Source of the DNA: Renibacterium sp043789415
GTDB taxonomy: Bacteria; Actinomycetota; Actinomycetes; Actinomycetales; Micrococcaceae
NCBI RefSeq assembly: GCF_043789415.1
Contig: NZ_JBDLLW010000002.1
Location: forward strand, 248,001-312,000
DNA length: 64,000 nt
Direction of reading: 5' to 3'
Below, piece by piece: positions 61,701 to 64,000 of the stretch. The position numbers and the translations under genes were made by a program. Each line of letters starts with the position of its first letter. Positions within the stretch are counted from its first letter, which is position 1. Under the pieces are notes generated by a model. That model worked only from the letters and a program-made list of their open reading frames with translations. It did not search any database and was not told the DNA's origin.

Positions 61701-62145
61701 CCGCTGCCGCAATCAATTCATCAAGATCTTTCGACGGCTCGGAGGACTTCAAGGTCGGAACGCCTGCCGCCTTAGCGGCTTTGAGCGCGGAGACTTTGTT
61801 TCCGGCCAACTCCAGCACTTCGGCCGGAGGGCCGACGAAGGTGATCCCCGCCGCCTGGGCGGCCCGGGCCAGATCGGGGTTCTCGCTGAGGAAGCCGTAG
61901 CCGGGGTAAATAGCGTCGGCACCGGCCTCCTGCGCAACCCGGACGATCTCCTCGACATCGAGATAAGCCCGGACCGGATGCCCCTCTTCACCGATCAGAT
62001 ATGCCTCATCAGCTTTCTGCCGGTGAATGGAATTCCGGTCTTCATGGGGGAACACCGCCACGGTTTTAGCGCCGAGTTCGTAACTCGCTCGAAAAGCACG
62101 AATCGCGATTTCACCGCGATTGGCGACCAGAATCTTGGAAAACAT
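58747..62145 (-). CDS. pyc: Pyruvate carboxylase
   Basis: Biotin- and ATP-dependent carboxylation of pyruvate to oxaloacetate (anaplerosis). 1132 aa from ATG 62145, which has GAGGGG upstream; the frame stays open to 62421 but that part overlaps the divergent ParA gene. Domains: biotin carboxylase (KILVANRGEIAIRAFRAS ... GGGGRGMRRV), carboxyltransferase (TDTTFRDAHQSLLATRVRT), and biotinyl carrier with Lys1097 in EAMKMEA. A perfect 18-bp tandem repeat at 58874-58909 encodes two AAGDTV units in the carrier domain. Confidence 0.96.
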   Translation of the reverse strand: MFSKILVANRGEIAIRAFRASYELGAKTVAVFPHEDRNSIHRQKADEAYLIGEEGHPVRAYLDVEEIVRVAQEAGADAIYPGYGFLSENPDLARAAQAAGITFVGPPAEVLELAGNKVSALKAAKAAGVPTLKSSEPSKDLDELIAAADEIGFPIFAKAVAGGGGRGMRRVETREELPEALKAAMREADAAFGDPTMFLEQAVLRPRHIEVQILADAQGNVMHLFERDCSLQRRHQKVIEIAPAPQLDDSIRQALYRDAVAFAKALGYVNAGTVEFLVDTAGDRAGQHVFIEMNPRIQVEHTVTEEITDVDLVQAQMRIASGATLAELGLSQDTVFIKGAALQCRITTEDPANGFRPDVGKITGYRSAGGAGVRLDGGTVYSGAEISPHFDSMLVKLTCRGRDYPSAVARARRALAEFRIRGVSTNIPFLQSVLDDPDFIAGNVATSFIEERPELLKTHVSADRGTKLLSWLADVTVNKPHGELKVHADPALKLPKLDGSELPAGSRQRLLELGPEKFAAELRAQQAVAVTDTTFRDAHQSLLATRVRTRDLVAAGPAVSALTPQLLSVEAWGGATYDVALRFLGEDPWERLSALRQALPNLCLQMLLRGRNTVGYTPYPEDVTEAFVQEAAASGIDIFRIFDALNDVSQMAPAIKAVRDTGTAVAEVALCYTSDMLNPEEKLYTLDYYLELAERIVDAGAHILAIKDMAGLLRPAAAAKLVSALRERFDLPVHLHTHDTAGGQLATLLAAVEAGVDAVDVASAALAGTTSQPSASALVAALAHTPRDTGISLEAVSALEPYWEAIRRVYAPFESGLPGPTGRVYQHEIPGGQLSNLRQQAIALGLGERFEAIEDMYTAADRILGHLVKVTPSSKVVGDLALHLVGIGADPEDFEQNPQNYDIPDSVIGFLSGELGDPPGGWPEPFRSKALQGRVIKLRETELTAEDRAGLAADSATRRATLNRLLFAAPTKEFQAVRNNYGDVSVLDTRDYLFGLQRGQEHVIPLGKGVRLIASLEAISDPDEKGMRLVMCTLNGQSRPVNVRDKSIESKVKSAEKADPQVPGQVSAPFAGAVTLAVAAGDTVAAGDTVATIEAMKMEASITTPVAGKVSRIAISQVEQVHGGDLLLVVES

Positions 62146-62298
62146 GTCTTTCCCCTCAGCGCTATACCGGCATCCGCAAGCGCTCAACATATGATGAGAA
62201 GAGGCTGCGCGAAGTTTCCACAGTATTCTATGTGGAGCCGAAGTGTCCTCGGGCACGCAATGCGCAGTGTGAAGTTGATTTCGATGACAGGATCTCGT

Positions 62299-63147
62299 GT
62301 GCAGGTAGTCAGTATTAGCTCTCTCAAGGGCGGCGTGGGCAAGACCTCGGTGACCCTTGGGCTGGCCTCGGCGGCGCTCGCCGCGGAGATTCCGACCCTG
62401 GTGATCGATCTTGACCCGCACGCGGATGCCACCACCGGTTTGAGCGTCAATGCCAGCGGACAGCAGGACGTCGGCCAGATGCTGCGTTATCCGCGCAAGG
62501 CTGATCTGGCATCACAGGTGGTGCCCAGTGGCTGGATCGAACAATTCTCGGCCGCCCGCAAAGGTACGCAGCCAGCAATTTTAGATGTCGCCGCGGGCTC
62601 AGCTTATTCAGGGATCTACGACCGCCCGGATCTGAGCCGTCGCGATCTACGCCGGCTCTCCGCCGTCTTAGCGGGGCTGGAACGCCAAGAACGGACCATC
62701 AGCAGCAAACCGCGCTATGAATTGGTGTTGATCGACTGCCCGCCATCGCTCAACGGCCTGACCCGGATTGCCTGGACGGCTTCCAGCAGGGTTCTGCTAG
62801 TGGCCGAACCGGGTCTCTTCTCGGTGGCCGGAACCGAACGCACGCTGCGCGCCATTGAATTGTTCCGTCACGAATTCGCTCCCGGGCTATCAGCTGCGGG
62901 GATCGTAGCGAACCGGGTCCGTCCGGCCTCAGCGGAGCACACCTACCGGCTCAACGAGATGTCCACCATGTTCGGTTCGCTGCTGTTGAGTCCCACTATC
63001 GCCGAGCAATCAAATTGGCAGCAGATTCAGGGGGCGGCCCGGGCGATCCATCACTGGCCCGGTGATGCGGCTAAGACTGCGGCAGCATCCTTCGACGAAT
63101 TACTGAAGAAGGTCCTCGACGGCGGGCAGCACCGCAGACGCGGTTGA
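62299..63147 (+). CDS. ParA family ATPase
   Basis: Deviant Walker ATPase of 282 aa from GTG 62299 (AGGA upstream; an ATG at 62284 is possible). Motifs: VQVVSISSLKGGVGKTSVTLG (signature Lys and P-loop), VIDLDPHADATTGL, YELVLIDCPPSLNGLTRIAW, and GIVANRVRPASAEHTYRL. No adjacent parB or centromere-like repeats, so it is probably not the chromosomal ParA; possible roles are positioning of another cargo. It diverges from pyc and converges on the 48-codon ORF and ftsR. Confidence 0.88.
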   Translation: MQVVSISSLKGGVGKTSVTLGLASAALAAEIPTLVIDLDPHADATTGLSVNASGQQDVGQMLRYPRKADLASQVVPSGWIEQFSAARKGTQPAILDVAAGSAYSGIYDRPDLSRRDLRRLSAVLAGLERQERTISSKPRYELVLIDCPPSLNGLTRIAWTASSRVLLVAEPGLFSVAGTERTLRAIELFRHEFAPGLSAAGIVANRVRPASAEHTYRLNEMSTMFGSLLLSPTIAEQSNWQQIQGAARAIHHWPGDAAKTAAASFDELLKKVLDGGQHRRRG

Positions 63148-63151
63148 TCAG

Positions 63152-63298
63152 TTATTTAAAGCGAGAAGAAACCCCATCCGCGATAGGCCCCACGTCCTCC
63201 CAACGCTCATTCTTCGCGTCGGGGCCCTCGGACTCATGGGCCCAGATTTCGCGATCGTCCAGATAACCCTTCCGGCTATCGCAAGGTCGGTGAGCCAT
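63152..63298 (-). CDS. Possible small protein, 48 aa
   Basis: Open frame from ATG 63298 to TAA 63152, between ParA and ftsR, reading MAHRPCDSRKGYLDDREIW then HESEGPDAKNERWEDVGPIA. It is acidic with two Trp residues and uses GC-ending codons like its neighbours. It lacks a good Shine-Dalgarno sequence, and the frame remains open upstream into the ftsR 3' end. No family is recognised; it could be real or chance. Confidence 0.35.
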   Translation of the reverse strand: MAHRPCDSRKGYLDDREIWAHESEGPDAKNERWEDVGPIADGVSSRFK

Positions 63299-63354
63299 CC
63301 CGAGTCCGGGGGTGATCTGATGGACTCCCCGATGTCGTGAGTCTTCGGCGGGGA

Positions 63355-63948
63355 CTAGGAGATCTTCCGGGCCGCTCTGCGTTTACTCAGTTCATCATCT
63401 GGGAAGGACTGATCTTCTGCATGCTCGCTGGGGAGATCTGAGAGGCTTCCTTCGACCTCGCGCCAGACCTTGCCGACGGCGATGCCAAAAACACCCTGAC
63501 CACCTTGCACGAGGTCAATGACCTCATCGGCGGAGGTGCATTCATACACCGAGGCGCCATCGCTCATCAGAGTGATCTGAGCCAAATCGTCAACACCGCG
63601 CTCACGTAGGTGATCCACTGCGGCCCGGATCTGCTGAAGAGATACCCCGGTATCCAAAAGGCGCTTCACTACTTTGAGCACCAGAATGTCACGGAACCCA
63701 TAGAGTCTCTGAGAGCCGGAGCCAGCGGCGCCGCGAACAGTGGGAGCCACCAGTCCGGTCCGAGCCCAGTAATCGAGCTGGCGGTAGGTGATCCCCGCCG
63801 CTTTGCAAGCGGTGGGACCGCGATAACCTGCATCTTCATCCAGAACAGGTAAATCCTCGGTGAAAAGTAGCCCCTGAGCACCGGCCGGTATGACCGCACT
63901 GGGGTTGACGGCTTCTTTCAGCTCGCCAGCCTCGCCTTTCGGACTCAT
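63355..63948 (-). CDS. ftsR: MerR family regulator, FtsR / Rv1828 type
   Basis: MerR-type regulator of 197 aa from ATG 63948, chosen by GGAGGG 4 nt upstream; ATG 63960 lies just before that site. Winged HTH: YRGPTACKAAGITYRQLDYWARTGLVAPTVRGAAGSGSQRLYGFRDILVLKVVKRLLDTGVSLQQI. A C-terminal domain has VYECTSADEVIDLVQGGQGVFGIAV, diagnostic of the Rv1828/FtsR group. In C. glutamicum FtsR activates ftsZ. No Cys effector motif is seen. The usual upstream partners (garA/odhI) would lie outside the window. Confidence 0.88.
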   Translation of the reverse strand: MSPKGEAGELKEAVNPSAVIPAGAQGLLFTEDLPVLDEDAGYRGPTACKAAGITYRQLDYWARTGLVAPTVRGAAGSGSQRLYGFRDILVLKVVKRLLDTGVSLQQIRAAVDHLRERGVDDLAQITLMSDGASVYECTSADEVIDLVQGGQGVFGIAVGKVWREVEGSLSDLPSEHAEDQSFPDDELSKRRAARKIS

Positions 63949-64000
63949 CGGACCCTCCATTGTTAAAGCTCGCTCAAAGCTCCCGGGGAAGGCATATCCG

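Noticed and set aside
60769..62298. Long plus-strand open frame running into the ParA gene
   Set aside because: It is antisense to pyc and only the part from 62299 on shows ParA family sequence; the upstream part is a GC-driven shadow frame.
62146..62421. N-terminal extension of the pyc frame
   Set aside because: It overlaps the divergent ParA gene, and ATG 62145 with GAGGGG gives the conserved MFSKILVANRGEIA start.
1..64000. Defence islands, prophage, insertion sequences, CRISPR arrays
   Set aside because: No transposase, integrase, Cas, restriction or phage gene and no spacer-repeat array was found; the window is core chromosome.

Overview
The window is core chromosome of a moderately high-GC actinobacterium, most likely Micrococcaceae (Arthrobacter / Psychromicrobium / Renibacterium neighbourhood). 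The evidence is gene content and order (DUF4191-RDD-glnA, glnA2-glnE, a complete dcw cluster ending in ftsZ-pgeF-yggS-sepF-yggT-divIVA, idsA-Rv2175c-pknL-aroG, and an Rv1828/FtsR-type MerR gene), GlnE-controlled glutamine synthetase, and a MurE carrying a DDDPH motif instead of the meso-DAP-type DNPR. No rRNA, tRNA, CRISPR array, insertion sequence or prophage was found. The species is not determined.

Layout. 1-9.6 kb: nitrogen assimilation. glnA lies behind a canonical four-half-site GlnR box; glnA2 and the adenylyltransferase glnE form a likely operon. Between them are small accessory genes, including an HTH/VOC gene pair with a striking double-palindrome operator. 9.7-13.7 kb: panB, a truncated P-loop kinase, a SPOR-like small protein, map, polyphosphate glucokinase and an SDR. 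13.7-19.8 kb (minus): dnaE, a membrane protein, hisD and nrdR. 19.9-42.0 kb (minus): a PH-like membrane protein, rluD, lspA, then the division and wall cluster, transcribed mraZ-rsmH-ftsL-ftsI-murE-murF-mraY-murD-ftsW-murG-murC-ftsQ-ftsZ-pgeF-yggS-sepF-yggT-divIVA. 42.0-52.9 kb: a 630-bp intergenic region, DUF3040, dinB, a lipoprotein, a prenyl synthase, Rv2175c, a LysM/transglycosylase, the PASTA kinase PknL, class II DAHP synthase and an acyltransferase. 53-64 kb: an esterase, a ROK glucokinase, FadD15, two ParA/MinD-type ATPases, pyruvate carboxylase and FtsR.

How it fits together. Most genes serve growth: nitrogen entry (GlnA/GlnA2/GlnE), peptidoglycan precursor synthesis and septation, wall remodelling and its Ser/Thr-kinase control, anaplerosis (Pyc), glucose phosphorylation by two routes (PpgK and ROK glucokinase), replication and dNTP control.

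Most notable non-coding signals: (1) an intergenic palindromic element present in three divergent copies, each exactly 91 bp, with an asymmetric short-arm/long-arm structure; (2) about ten genes whose start codon lies 6-7 nt after a TANNNT -10 hexamer, implying leaderless mRNAs; (3) the HTH operator, in which two GTCAAC-N4-GTTGAC palindromes cover the -35 and -10; (4) a textbook GlnR box at glnA; (5) 10-bp-spaced MraZ-type GTGGGG boxes in the mraZ promoter; (6) 9-bp direct repeats in front of the LysM hydrolase gene.
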